DNA of 64,000 nt, from contig JACRCZ010000132.1 in assembly GCA_016218765.1 (NCBI GenBank), positions 29,716 through 93,715 of the forward strand, in the 5' to 3' direction. Under the pieces are notes generated by a model. The model was not told the origin of the DNA and searched no databases. It worked only from the letters and a program-made list of their open reading frames with translations. This stretch comes from Deltaproteobacteria bacterium. GTDB lineage: Bacteria; Myxococcota_A; Polyangia; DRWM01; JAAZOP01. Below are positions 26,824-35,919 of the stretch, piece by piece. The position numbers and the translations under genes are program-made. Numbering within the stretch: position 1 is the stretch's first letter; each line of letters opens with the position of its first letter.

Positions 26824-29800
26824 CTACTCGAACACCGAGCCCCACGAATCCGCGTAGTTGACGATCGGCGGGGTCGGGATCTGGATCGAGATCGACGGCA
26901 CCTGCTGGTACGGCTGCTGGGTGCCGTTGTCGGGGTTGCTGATCTGCGCCACGATCTCGAACACCTCGTTCGAGGAGCTGCCCAGGCCCGGCGTCGGCGG
27001 CGACCCGACGCTGGGATCGAAGCACGACGGGCGCTGGAGCACCGTGAGGCCGGCCACGTAGGTCTCCTCGAGCGCCTGGAAGAGGTGCTGCGTCCCGCCG
27101 GGGATGATGCCGTCCTCGTCCAGTCCCGCCCAGGCGGCCACGTCGTCCGTCTCGGCGTCGTCCACGTAGTTGTACTTCACGCCCCAGATGCGTCCCTCGC
27201 CCATCCGGCACGCGTCGGCCGGATCGGACAGCGGCACGAAGGTCGAGAAGTAGGCGGTGTTGTTGAACACGATCGGCACGCCGGTCAGCTTCTCGCCGTC
27301 GTGCATGGCCTTGTCGGCGGCGAGGGGGATGGAGTCGAGGTCCAGGCAGGTGGTGGCGCCGTTGTCGAGCGGGCAGAGGGTCCAGTTGTGGTAGGCGCGG
27401 CCGATGTACTTGCCCACGCCGGAGTCGAACTCGATGCGTTCCGTCACCGAGACCATGTAGTTCTCGTCCATCCGTCCGGTGTCATCGATGTCGCCGGTGC
27501 CGTAGATGATGACCAGGTGGTTGTCCTTGTCCAGGGCGATCGCGGGCGGGAAGGTGACTTGCGAGCCGAGGAGGTAGGCCGGGTCGGGGTCCGACGGCGG
27601 CTTGTCGGGGTGGGGATAGAACAGGTCGAGCGTCCACTCGGTCGCGTCGGACGAGGCGAGGTCGGCGCGCCAGATGCGGCCGCGGTCGTCGCCGACGAAG
27701 ACGCGGGAGGTCACGAGGCCCGGAATCGCCCCGTAGCCGACGGGCGTCGTGATGAGCTGCGCGCAGCACTCGGGCTTCGCCACGCAGTCGCCGGCGCAGC
27801 CGTAGGAGACCGGGAACCGCGGCGCGAGCTTGCGGATCAGCCGGCCGGTCTGCGTGGAGACCACGTACAGGTCGGTCGTCTTGTCCAGCGGCCGTTCGGG
27901 ATGGCGCCCGCCGGAGAAGATGGTCACGGAGACCTCGCCGAGCTGCGCGCCGCCCGGGAGATCCTCGTCCGGAATGAAGGCCGTGCCGAGGAACGGCGTG
28001 CCGTAGGTGAGGCCGAGGTCCTTGTAGTCCGCGGGATCGGCGACCGTCGCGGAGTCGTCGGTGTCCTGCGTGATCTCCCACAAGAGCTCGGGGTCCTCCG
28101 GGTCGGTGACGTCGAGCGCGTAGTAGCCATAACCGCCCTGGCGGTAGCCGCCGACGAGCACGGTCATCCACTTGTCGTCCGCCGCCGCCGTGCTGGCGCC
28201 CTTGAACACGCGGAGGTCGCGCACGATGGGGGTGGAGTCGAGGTTCGTCAAGTGCCCGGTGTCGATCTGCTGGTGTACCTTGGGCAGGAGGTAGTTCGGC
28301 ACGTAGCCCCAGACCTCCTCGCCGGTCTGCGAGGCGTCGGTGGTGTTGTTGGCGCGGAAGGCGTGCAGCACGCCGTCGTTCGTCGCCGTGTAGACCATCT
28401 GCAGCCGATCCCACTCGTCCTCCTGGAACTTGAAGTAGGAGACGATCGGGATCTCCATGTTCGGGCGGCCCGCGACGGCGACCGAGGCGTGGTAGATGTC
28501 GGCGAGGCGCCGGCCGAAGCGGGCCGTTCCCGGACGGCCGTGCATGTAGTTGATCGTGTCCGTCACGAAGGCCGGATCGGAGCACTCGCCGCCCTGGCAG
28601 CCGAGCTGATCGGCGCTCAAGTCCGGGTTCGTCGTGTCGAACGTCTCGAGCGCCACGGGCGCCGCGAACGGCGGGTCGCGCGGCCCCGTCACCGGCGTCG
28701 TCACGGTCTTGAGCTGGCGGATGTCGGCGCGGGAGTCGAGCTGCGTGCCGAAGTTGGTGTACAGCGCCGCCGGCCCCGGCTCCACCTTCCCGGTGGAATC
28801 GCAGACGTACGCCGTGCGCTCGAGCACCCCCTGCCACGGCTCGTCCACCGACGGCACGAGCCCGGTGTTGAACTGGTACTGCACGACCACCGCCGGGTCG
28901 TCGGCCGAGACCTGGTTGGTCGTGGTGGCGAGGGTGCGCGAGGTGACGCCGGAGCCCGAGCTGACGAAGAGGACGCGGTCCAGCGCCGCGATCAGCTCGT
29001 CGGTGTTGTTCGCCTCGATCATGTCGCACGGGGCCAGGCACTTCGGGTCGCCGGTCGGGCAGCCCTCGCAGGCGATGTCGTGCAGGATGCGCCGGATCTC
29101 GATGCCCTCGCTCGACGCCGCCGGGCACAGCGAGAAGCCGATGACGTAGAGCGGGACCCGCAGCGTGAACGCCGTGTACAACGCCCGCGCCGCCATCTGC
29201 GACGTGAGGTACGGGTTGCCTTCGCCCGAGTTGGGATAGCCGTCCGTGATGAGCACGACCGAGCGCTCGCGGCAGATCGCGAAGCGGTCCAGGACGCCCG
29301 GGTTGTTCACCGGGTTGTTCTCGAAGAAGTCGCGCACGTCCTCCAGGGCCGCCGAGATCGGGCTGCCGCAGTACCGGAACGACTCCGCCACCTCCCGGCG
29401 TACCTCGGCGTTCAGGTCCCCGATCGGCTGGTCGTCACCGTCCCAGTAGACCAGGCCTCCGAAAATCTGCGGGTTGGCCCCGTCCTCCTCCTTGCGGATG
29501 CCGACGTCCATCTGCAATCCGCGGTACGTCCGGGGCTCGCCGTAGGGGTTCTGGTACGAGAACATGGAGTCGATGTCGTTGGTCTGCGCGCCGTAGAGCG
29601 AGTCGAAGAACGCGACGCCGAACCGCACCCGCTCGCGGTAGCGCTCCAGGATGCCGTAGGGGATGTCGCGCTTGCCGTAGGCCTGGAACTGCGGGATCAC
29701 CCACGGCGTCCCGGGGACGGTCGTGCCGTTGGGGATGAAGAACCGGGGCTCCCCGGCCGCCGCGGCCGCCACGCAGACCGCCGGCGTCTCCGGATCGCCG

Positions 29801-30168
29801 TCGAGGTCCGCCGTGCTGAAGTCCCCGTCGGAGTCCGCCTGCTCCACGCACTCGCCGGCCCAGAACCGCCGGCAGACGAAGCTCTCGTCCGTGATCGGGC
29901 CCAGGAGCGCGTCCTGGACCATCATCCAGCGGGTCCGCTTCTCCGGGTCGTTGCACAAGGGATCCGTCGAGATGCAGCACGGGACCTTGTGCTCGTGCTG
30001 CAGGTACTCCATCGAGCCCGACGTATCCAGGAGCAGGAGCACGTTGGGCGACGGCGTGAAGGTCGCCTCGAACGGCTGCGCCCGCGCCGGCGCCGGGGCC
30101 AGCGCCAGGCCGGCCAGGACGATCGCCGCGGCGATCGAGGCCCGGAAGTTCGTGATCTGCTTCGTCAT
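26824..30168 (-). CDS. pilY1: PilY1-type pilus tip adhesin
   Basis: 1114 residues, start at ATG 30168 with GGGAGG upstream. Signal peptide 1-30 ends ARA. A von Willebrand A domain follows with MIDAS D48-T-S-G-S52 and VVLITDGYPNSGEGN, interrupted by long inserts with Cys pairs (VPCCISTDPLC). The second half is the Neisseria PilC/PilY1 beta-propeller: FKFQEDEWDRLQMVYTATND then GVLHAFRANNT, GYYALDVTDPEDPELLWEIT, LYVVSTQTGRLIRKL. PilY1 sits at the pilus tip, supports pilus assembly with the minor pilins, and can sense surfaces. The position right after pilX is the same as in Pseudomonas. Confidence 0.92.
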   Translation of the reverse strand: MTKQITNFRASIAAAIVLAGLALAPAPARAQPFEATFTPSPNVLLLLDTSGSMEYLQHEHKVPCCISTDPLCNDPEKRTRWMMVQDALLGPITDESFVCRRFWAGECVEQADSDGDFSTADLDGDPETPAVCVAAAAAGEPRFFIPNGTTVPGTPWVIPQFQAYGKRDIPYGILERYRERVRFGVAFFDSLYGAQTNDIDSMFSYQNPYGEPRTYRGLQMDVGIRKEEDGANPQIFGGLVYWDGDDQPIGDLNAEVRREVAESFRYCGSPISAALEDVRDFFENNPVNNPGVLDRFAICRERSVVLITDGYPNSGEGNPYLTSQMAARALYTAFTLRVPLYVIGFSLCPAASSEGIEIRRILHDIACEGCPTGDPKCLAPCDMIEANNTDELIAALDRVLFVSSGSGVTSRTLATTTNQVSADDPAVVVQYQFNTGLVPSVDEPWQGVLERTAYVCDSTGKVEPGPAALYTNFGTQLDSRADIRQLKTVTTPVTGPRDPPFAAPVALETFDTTNPDLSADQLGCQGGECSDPAFVTDTINYMHGRPGTARFGRRLADIYHASVAVAGRPNMEIPIVSYFKFQEDEWDRLQMVYTATNDGVLHAFRANNTTDASQTGEEVWGYVPNYLLPKVHQQIDTGHLTNLDSTPIVRDLRVFKGASTAAADDKWMTVLVGGYRQGGYGYYALDVTDPEDPELLWEITQDTDDSATVADPADYKDLGLTYGTPFLGTAFIPDEDLPGGAQLGEVSVTIFSGGRHPERPLDKTTDLYVVSTQTGRLIRKLAPRFPVSYGCAGDCVAKPECCAQLITTPVGYGAIPGLVTSRVFVGDDRGRIWRADLASSDATEWTLDLFYPHPDKPPSDPDPAYLLGSQVTFPPAIALDKDNHLVIIYGTGDIDDTGRMDENYMVSVTERIEFDSGVGKYIGRAYHNWTLCPLDNGATTCLDLDSIPLAADKAMHDGEKLTGVPIVFNNTAYFSTFVPLSDPADACRMGEGRIWGVKYNYVDDAETDDVAAWAGLDEDGIIPGGTQHLFQALEETYVAGLTVLQRPSCFDPSVGSPPTPGLGSSSNEVFEIVAQISNPDNGTQQPYQQVPSISIQIPTPPIVNYADSWGSVFE

Positions 30169-30183
30169 GGCCCTACCTCCCCG

Positions 30184-30774
30184 CTACATCGTGCAGTCCG
30201 TCGGCCCGATCACCGTCGTGGCGCGCATCAGCGCCCGCGAGTCCCGACGTCCGCCCGGGACCGAGGTCGCCGCCAGCGCGGCCTCCGACGTGAACGTGTA
30301 CCGGCGGAAACAGAAGCTCACCCCCTGCGTCCCGGACACCGAATAGCCCGCCGCGTCGCCGTACTCGTACGCCCGGTTCACGCGCACGTCGTAGTCCGGC
30401 ACGAGGTCGCCGTAGCCGAGCGATCCGGAGAGCAGCCCCGAGCCGTTCACCAGCGTCACCGGCTCTCCGGGGGTGCCGGTGTCGAACGAGGAGCGCTCGA
30501 ACGAGTAGCTGTTGCGCCGCGTGCCCGTCGTCATCCACTTGCGGTACATGGAGTAGTTCAGCGCGAAGGTGCGCATCGAGACCATCGTCCCGATCTCGGA
30601 GACGTACTCCGTCTGCTCCGACGCGCGTAGATGGCCCGCCGTCGCCGTGTCGGTGCGCGTCCGCTCCAGGATGATCGCCCCGATCATCGACAGGCCGAGC
30701 ACCACGAGCAGGGTGACGATGAGCACCACCCCCGACTGCCGGGCGACGCGGGGCTTGCCGTGCGCGCGCATCAT
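30184..30774 (-). CDS. pilX: PilX-type minor pilin
   Basis: 196 residues. A short basic leader (MMRAHGKPRVARQSG) is followed by the hydrophobic helix VVLIVTLLVVLGLSMIGAII; the usual Glu at position 5 is missing, as in PilX/GspK proteins. The body is a mixed domain with an ASEQTEYVSEIG helix and few Cys. It overlaps the pilW stop by four bases. PilX joins the PilV/PilW/FimU priming complex under PilY1. Confidence 0.8.
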   Translation of the reverse strand: MMRAHGKPRVARQSGVVLIVTLLVVLGLSMIGAIILERTRTDTATAGHLRASEQTEYVSEIGTMVSMRTFALNYSMYRKWMTTGTRRNSYSFERSSFDTGTPGEPVTLVNGSGLLSGSLGYGDLVPDYDVRVNRAYEYGDAAGYSVSGTQGVSFCFRRYTFTSEAALAATSVPGGRRDSRALMRATTVIGPTDCTM

Positions 30775-32015
30775 GGACCTCCGGGAGCCGCGGGCGTCGT
30801 GCTGATGCCCAGGTTGGCGAACGCAATGTTCGGCATCTCGACCTCCGTCGTGTACGTCCGCACGTGCGCCGCGCCGGCCGACGTCGGCTGCACGTCGAAC
30901 GAGCGGATCCGGTCCGTGGCCATCGCCCGGGGCCGGTGCGGGAACTTGGGGTCCTCCATGCGCGTGCGCACGGTGAGCCGCACGATCGCCGAACGGATCG
31001 CCTCGGGCTCCGCCGTCGCCGTGCCGTCCGGCGGGTTCACGTCGCCGGACTGGATCAGCGTCGTGAGGTCCGACGGGATGTTCGGGTCCAGGTTCATGGT
31101 GAAGGCGACCCCGCCCGCGCCCCCCGGCGGCTCGGCCACCCGGAACCAGACCTGGAGGTCGATGGCGTAGGGCACCACGACCTCGCGCGTCGTCACGAGC
31201 GCCTGCCCGTCCTGGTTCACGAAGTAGCGCACCAGGTCCGTCCGCAGGCTGTCGACCGGGTCCACCTCGATGCGGTACCACACGCCGTTGACCACGTTGA
31301 CCCGGCACCCCTCGCACCAGCCCTCGACGCCGCAGGGCTGCGACGGACTGAACTGGATCGGCGACGGCGCGACGTTGATCGTCCGCGTGCCGAAGCCCGA
31401 ATCGCCGGTGATGCGCGTGAACTGGGCGAAGCCGTGGCGGTTCACGATGCGCAGGAAGGCCGTGTCCGGGAACAGGTCGTGGAACTCCTGGTCCGTCAGC
31501 GTGAGCGGCTGCTCCGCCGCGTCCGCTCCCTCGCTCGGAACGGGAAACTGGATGAGCGGCTGGAGCTGTATCGTGCCCCGCGCCGAGTTGATCGTGTAGG
31601 CGAGGTACTCCTCGGCGTTGAGGTAGTTGCCGTACAGCACCACGTCGTCGGGGTTGACGTTGGTGTTCGCGGCGAGGTTCGGGACCGAGCCGCTGGGCGC
31701 CGCGGCGTCCCCCGACCGGAACACCGCGCCCGACGCCCCCTGGTGGAAGACGACGGGGTGGATCCGGATCAGGTTGTTGGGGCAGACGTTGGGATCCACG
31801 CGGCTGTTCGGCGTCGCCAGGAAGCCGGCGCGCTGGATGTCGCCGGCAATCAGCTCCATGCCCAGGCGTGCCGCGAGCTGGGCCTGGGAGATGCGCGACT
31901 GCTCGCGCATCCCGTACTGCACCGCCGAGTAGTAGTAGTAGATGCCGGCCAAGGCGACGCCGGCGACGACAATCGACACCAGGAGCTCGACGATCGTGAA
32001 ACCGCGCCGCCTCAT
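30771..32015 (-). CDS. pilW: PilW-type minor pilin
   Basis: 414 residues with the prepilin peptidase site MRRRG/FTIVELLVSIVV and Glu at position 5 of the mature protein, then a long helix (AGIYYYYSAVQYGMREQSRIS). It is unusually large for a minor pilin; PilW is the largest of the set in other species too. A CxxxxxxCxxC cluster (PCGVEGWCEGCRV) lies mid-protein. ATGA overlaps tie it to pilV upstream and pilX downstream. Confidence 0.85.
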   Translation of the reverse strand: MRRRGFTIVELLVSIVVAGVALAGIYYYYSAVQYGMREQSRISQAQLAARLGMELIAGDIQRAGFLATPNSRVDPNVCPNNLIRIHPVVFHQGASGAVFRSGDAAAPSGSVPNLAANTNVNPDDVVLYGNYLNAEEYLAYTINSARGTIQLQPLIQFPVPSEGADAAEQPLTLTDQEFHDLFPDTAFLRIVNRHGFAQFTRITGDSGFGTRTINVAPSPIQFSPSQPCGVEGWCEGCRVNVVNGVWYRIEVDPVDSLRTDLVRYFVNQDGQALVTTREVVVPYAIDLQVWFRVAEPPGGAGGVAFTMNLDPNIPSDLTTLIQSGDVNPPDGTATAEPEAIRSAIVRLTVRTRMEDPKFPHRPRAMATDRIRSFDVQPTSAGAAHVRTYTTEVEMPNIAFANLGISTTPAAPGGP

Positions 32016-32644
32016 GGCCGCACCTGGTTGCGCCAGAGCGTCGAGGCGAGCTGGACCACGTGGACCCTGCTCCGGTCGGGGTCCACGCCCAGGATCATCC
32101 CCGGCGCCGGACAGAGCTGCATCGTCGGGGTCAGACCGCTGTGGTCCGCTCCCTCCTTGAACCACAACACCCGCACCTCCATGCGCAGCACCTGGGCCGG
32201 GATCAGCACCGTGAGCCGGTACTGCACGCAATACTCGGCGAAGTCGCAGGCGCCGCCCGAGGGACAAGTCGCCAGGTAGCGGTTGAGCGGCAGCGCCGCG
32301 GCACGCGGCGGGATGGCCGGCAGGGCGATCCACCCCGTGCTGGAGTCCGCCGTGTCGATCCCGGCGGCGATCGGGGCCAGGAGCGGCGTACGGTCCACCG
32401 TCAGGTCGTCGGCCGCGTCCCGGTTCCACAGCAGCGACTCGGTCCGTCCGCCCTCCAGCCAGAACTCGCCGACGTAGGTGGCCGAGGTGATGTCGTTGGA
32501 GTCGGCGCTGCTGCGCATCAGCGCATGCTCGAAGGCCATGAGCCCCGTCGCCGCGACCGAGAAGATGACGATCGACATCATCAGCTCGATCATCGTGAAA
32601 CCCGCCGCTCGCGGCGGCGCGGGACGACGTCGCGTCGCGCTCAT
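32012..32644 (-). CDS. pilV: PilV-type minor pilin
   Basis: 210 residues. Leader MSATRRRPAPPRAAG then the cleavage/helix signature FTMIELMMSIVIFSVAATGLM with Glu at position 5. Two Cys pairs in the globular part (CPSGGACDFAEYC). It starts inside the stop of the fimU gene (ATGA) and ends inside the start of pilW, so the four pilin genes are translationally coupled. Confidence 0.83.
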   Translation of the reverse strand: MSATRRRPAPPRAAGFTMIELMMSIVIFSVAATGLMAFEHALMRSSADSNDITSATYVGEFWLEGGRTESLLWNRDAADDLTVDRTPLLAPIAAGIDTADSSTGWIALPAIPPRAAALPLNRYLATCPSGGACDFAEYCVQYRLTVLIPAQVLRMEVRVLWFKEGADHSGLTPTMQLCPAPGMILGVDPDRSRVHVVQLASTLWRNQVRP

Positions 32645-33339
32645 CGCAGATCCTCCACGATCCCGCCCTGCGGGACGTACACGACCTTGATCACTCCGAG
32701 CTCCGCCGCGCCGGAGTGGCGGTCGAGCGTCAGGCGGATGCCGCCGCCCACTCCCGTCCACCCCCCCGCGCCGTCGGCCCGGAGCAGCCGGCCGCGGCTG
32801 TTCATGCACAGGACGACGTCGTCCCGCGGCGTCCACGCGCCGCCCGTCGTCCCCTCCTGGACGGCGGTGAGCACCACGCCGGTCTCCAGGTAGCCGCCCC
32901 AGGCCACGTTCCTGCCCGTGAGCGCGACCTCCATCACCCCGCAGCGGTGCTGCATGGACGGGAGCCAGCTGCTGCACGGGTTCGACGGGTCGGCCTCGTT
33001 GCCGTCCGGCGTCACCGGATGGGCCGCGATGGTGACGAAGCCATTGCAGCTCGAGTCGGGACTCTCATCGACCCGGACGTTCAGGGTCGAGTCGGTTGCC
33101 GTCCGGTGCAGGATGATGCGGTGCGCGGCGCTGGTGCGCAGCGCGCGCGCGCGCGCCGCGGCGAAGGAGTTGCTCACGGCGGTGGCCGCGCCGACCACGC
33201 GGTCCGTCCGGTCGCGGCTCTCGAACATCGGCACGGCGATCGTGGCCAGCACCGAGATGATCACGATGACCACCATCAGCTCGATGAGGGTGAAGCCGCC
33301 CTGGGCCGGACCGGAACAGCCGTGCATCCTGGTTCCCAT
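32641..33339 (-). CDS. fimU: FimU/GspH-type minor pilin
   Basis: 232 residues from ATG 33339, preceded by GGAGGGG; an in-frame ATG at 33369 is a weaker alternative. Signature GG/FTLIELMVVIVIISVLATIAVPM with Glu at position 5, then SNSFAAARARALRTS, the arrangement of the GspH/FimT/FimU family. It is first of the pilin genes, as in Pseudomonas fimU-pilV-pilW-pilX-pilY1. Confidence 0.87.
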   Translation of the reverse strand: MGTRMHGCSGPAQGGFTLIELMVVIVIISVLATIAVPMFESRDRTDRVVGAATAVSNSFAAARARALRTSAAHRIILHRTATDSTLNVRVDESPDSSCNGFVTIAAHPVTPDGNEADPSNPCSSWLPSMQHRCGVMEVALTGRNVAWGGYLETGVVLTAVQEGTTGGAWTPRDDVVLCMNSRGRLLRADGAGGWTGVGGGIRLTLDRHSGAAELGVIKVVYVPQGGIVEDLR

Positions 33340-33370
33340 GTTCCCCTCCGCCCGCATCATCCCATCCACC

Positions 33371-34336
33371 TCACGGCGGGCCGCAGACCCCGTCGCGGCA
33401 GACCTCTTCCGCCGGACAGATGCTGGTCGCGGACGAGCACGCGCCGCAGTACGTGGCGTCGGTCATCGTGTTCGCGCAGGTCATGCGGTCCGCGAACAGG
33501 TCGGGGCAGCACGCGTAGCCGGTCGCCGTGCAGTCCAGGCCGCACGCCCCGCAGTTGAGCTCGTTCGACGCCACGCAGGAGCCGTCGCAGAAGAGGTCGC
33601 CGGGCGCGCAAGGGGTCGCCGCGCAGGCGCCCAGCAGGCACCATTCGAGGTTCCCGCACGGAGCGTCGCAGGCGCCGCAGTGGTCGATGTCGCTCTGGAA
33701 ATCGGCGCAGGCGCGCCCGCACGGGGTGGTGCCCGCGGGGCAGGTATCGACGCAGTCGCCGCCGGCACAGACCTGGGGCGCCGTGCAGACGTCGCCGCAG
33801 CCGCCGCAGTTGTCGGGGTCGCTCATCTGGTCGACGCACTCGTCGCCGCACGCCAGCCCCGCGCCGGAACAATCGAGCACGCAGAAGCCGCCGGTACAGG
33901 TCTCGACGGCGGAGCACGCCGTCTCGCAGTTGCCGCAGTAGAGGTCGTTCGTCTGCCAGTCGACGCACTCGTCGCCGCACAGGCGCAGCGGCAGGTCGCA
34001 CGTCACGCCTTCGTCGCCGCCGTCCTCCAACACCTCCGCGTCCCCCTCGACCTCGGGCTCGACGTCGGTCTCGCCGCCCCCCTCCCCTTCGACTTCGGGC
34101 CCTACGTCGGAATCCGCATCGGCGCCGCCGTCGGCGTCCGCGTCCGCGCCGCACCCGGGGATGGGCTCGCAGCTTCCTCGCACGCACTGCTGGCAGTCGC
34201 TGCAGTCGCTGCTCCGGGAGCACTCGTCGCTGCAATCGATCGACGCCAGCAGCAGGATCGCGACCGTCGCGCCGACCGCCGCTCCCAGCCGGAATGCCCG
34301 TCCGCCCCACGCTCCCACCATCCGTCCCTGGCTCAT
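33371..34336 (-). CDS. Cys-rich exported protein with repeated CGxxCVD modules
   Basis: 321 residues, hydrophobic signal ending LLLASIDC (not a perfect lipobox). The head CSDECSRSSDCSDCQQC matches that of the 20655 lipoprotein almost residue for residue, followed by an Asp/Glu/Gly linker of about 50 residues. The C-terminal two thirds are six modules of about 35 residues of the form CGxxCVDxxxDxxNCGxCGxxC, a pattern widespread in Myxococcota. It lies 31 bases before fimU, so it is probably cotranscribed with the pilins. Confidence 0.75.
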   Translation of the reverse strand: MSQGRMVGAWGGRAFRLGAAVGATVAILLLASIDCSDECSRSSDCSDCQQCVRGSCEPIPGCGADADADGGADADSDVGPEVEGEGGGETDVEPEVEGDAEVLEDGGDEGVTCDLPLRLCGDECVDWQTNDLYCGNCETACSAVETCTGGFCVLDCSGAGLACGDECVDQMSDPDNCGGCGDVCTAPQVCAGGDCVDTCPAGTTPCGRACADFQSDIDHCGACDAPCGNLEWCLLGACAATPCAPGDLFCDGSCVASNELNCGACGLDCTATGYACCPDLFADRMTCANTMTDATYCGACSSATSICPAEEVCRDGVCGPP

Positions 34337-34403
34337 CTTCCCAATTCCTCCTGCCCGTCCCCCAACCGTCGTTCCGCGCGGCCCTCGGACCCGCCTCTTT
34401 CCC

Positions 34404-35903
34404 CTACCGGCACGTCGCGTTCAGGCGGAACCCGCCGCGACCGCCGGTCTGTCCGTCCACCACGACGTAGTACGTCCGCCCGCCCGTCACCGTCGCCGTG
34501 ACCGTCGTGCCGGTCCCCGAGGTGGCGAGGCACGAGGTCGCGGAACAGTGATCGGAGAGGATCAGCACCGCGGGGGTACCGCTGAACCCGGATGCCGTCA
34601 GGAGGACCTCCAGGGTCGTGGTCCCCGACGGCACGGCGACCGCGTAGACCCGCTCGCCGCCGTCGTACCCGCCACCGCAGGTCACGCCGTAGTTCGACAC
34701 GTCGTTGGCGCCCGTCGCCGTCCAGCCGCGAACCTCCCCGCCGCAGGCCAGCGCCGCCGGAGTCGGCCGTGGCGACACCGAGTTGCACGTCCCGCGGTCG
34801 CAATACGTCACGTCGCACAGACTGCCGTCCGAACAAGGCGCGTCGGTCCCGGCGGCGCACATCGTCACCGAACTCTCTCCCTCGGCGCACATCCGGCCGG
34901 CGCTGCCGACGCACGGGACTCCCGTTTCCGTGCAGGTCGTCCCGGCCGGCGCCGGCGCCCAGGTGCAGTAGACGCCGCCCCCGCCGTCCGGCGAGCAGAC
35001 GCCGACCTCGCACGTGTTGTACGAGACGCACGGCGGGACGGGGTCGAGGACGCAGACGCCCGAGCCGCAGACGTCGCTGCCGTTGCAGATGTCGCCGTCG
35101 TCGCAGTTGGTCCCGTCCGGGGCCGTCGTCGTGCTGCACGCGTGCGTGCCCTCGTCGCACAGGCTGATCGTGCAGATGCCGTCGCCGGCCGTGCAGGGCG
35201 AGCCGCTGCTCTCGCAGAAGCCCGCCAGGCACTGCTCGGTGCCGTCGCAGTAGATGCCGTTGTCGCACGCCGTCCCGTCCGGGGCCGGATCCGTGCTGCA
35301 CAGGTCGGTGTCTTCGTCGCAGCCGCCCGAGAGGCAGGCCGGGCCGGCGGCGCAGGGGGCGCCCCCGGGGGCGCTGCAGGCGCCGCCCAGGCAATACTCG
35401 AACCCGTTGCAGAACAACCCGTCGCTGCACGGCATGCCGTCCACCAGGGGCGTGTGGCGGCAGGTGCCTTCGGCCGCGAGGCATTCGTCCGCCGTGCACG
35501 GGTTGTCGTCCGCGCACTCCGTGGCCGTCGTGCAGCCACCGTCGCCGTCGCCGTCCGCGTCGGCGTCCGCGCCGGTCCCGCCGTCGTCGTCGGCATCGGC
35601 ATCGGCGTCGGGCCCTACCACGTCCTCGTCGCCGTCCGCGCCGCCGTCGTCGTCGGCGTCGGGCCCTGCCCCGTCCTCGTCGCCGTCGGCCCCGGCATCG
35701 TCGCGGGCATCGCCGTCGGCGCCCGTGGCCTCGTCGCCGACCCCGTCGGGGACGTCCGGCACGACGCACGTGCCGGACTGGCAGAGCTGTCCGGCCGGGC
35801 AGTCGGAGCTGTGCTTGCACTCCTCCGAACACCCGGCGGCCAGCACGGCAGCGGCAAGGAGCGCGAGGACGGTCAGGAACATTCCGTGGTTGATGCGCTT
35901 CAT
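34404..35903 (-). CDS. Asp-rich, Cys-rich lipoprotein with PPC-like C-terminus
   Basis: 499 residues; excellent ribosome site GGAGGTGA before ATG 35903; signal ending VLAAGC. The head CSEECKHSSDCPAGQLCQSGTC precedes an Asp/Ala/Gly linker of about 70 residues with DADADADDDGG-like runs. Then come Cys modules of the type CxxGxxCDDGDICNGSDVC, and a C-terminal beta-sandwich (TTTLEVLLTASGFSGTPAVLIL, GGRTYYVVVDGQTGG) homologous to the tail of the 20655 protein. It is the partner of the giant lipoprotein 16 bases upstream. Confidence 0.76.
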   Translation of the reverse strand: MKRINHGMFLTVLALLAAAVLAAGCSEECKHSSDCPAGQLCQSGTCVVPDVPDGVGDEATGADGDARDDAGADGDEDGAGPDADDDGGADGDEDVVGPDADADADDDGGTGADADADGDGDGGCTTATECADDNPCTADECLAAEGTCRHTPLVDGMPCSDGLFCNGFEYCLGGACSAPGGAPCAAGPACLSGGCDEDTDLCSTDPAPDGTACDNGIYCDGTEQCLAGFCESSGSPCTAGDGICTISLCDEGTHACSTTTAPDGTNCDDGDICNGSDVCGSGVCVLDPVPPCVSYNTCEVGVCSPDGGGGVYCTWAPAPAGTTCTETGVPCVGSAGRMCAEGESSVTMCAAGTDAPCSDGSLCDVTYCDRGTCNSVSPRPTPAALACGGEVRGWTATGANDVSNYGVTCGGGYDGGERVYAVAVPSGTTTLEVLLTASGFSGTPAVLILSDHCSATSCLATSGTGTTVTATVTGGRTYYVVVDGQTGGRGGFRLNATCR

Positions 35904-35919
35904 CGGTTCACCTCCCGCC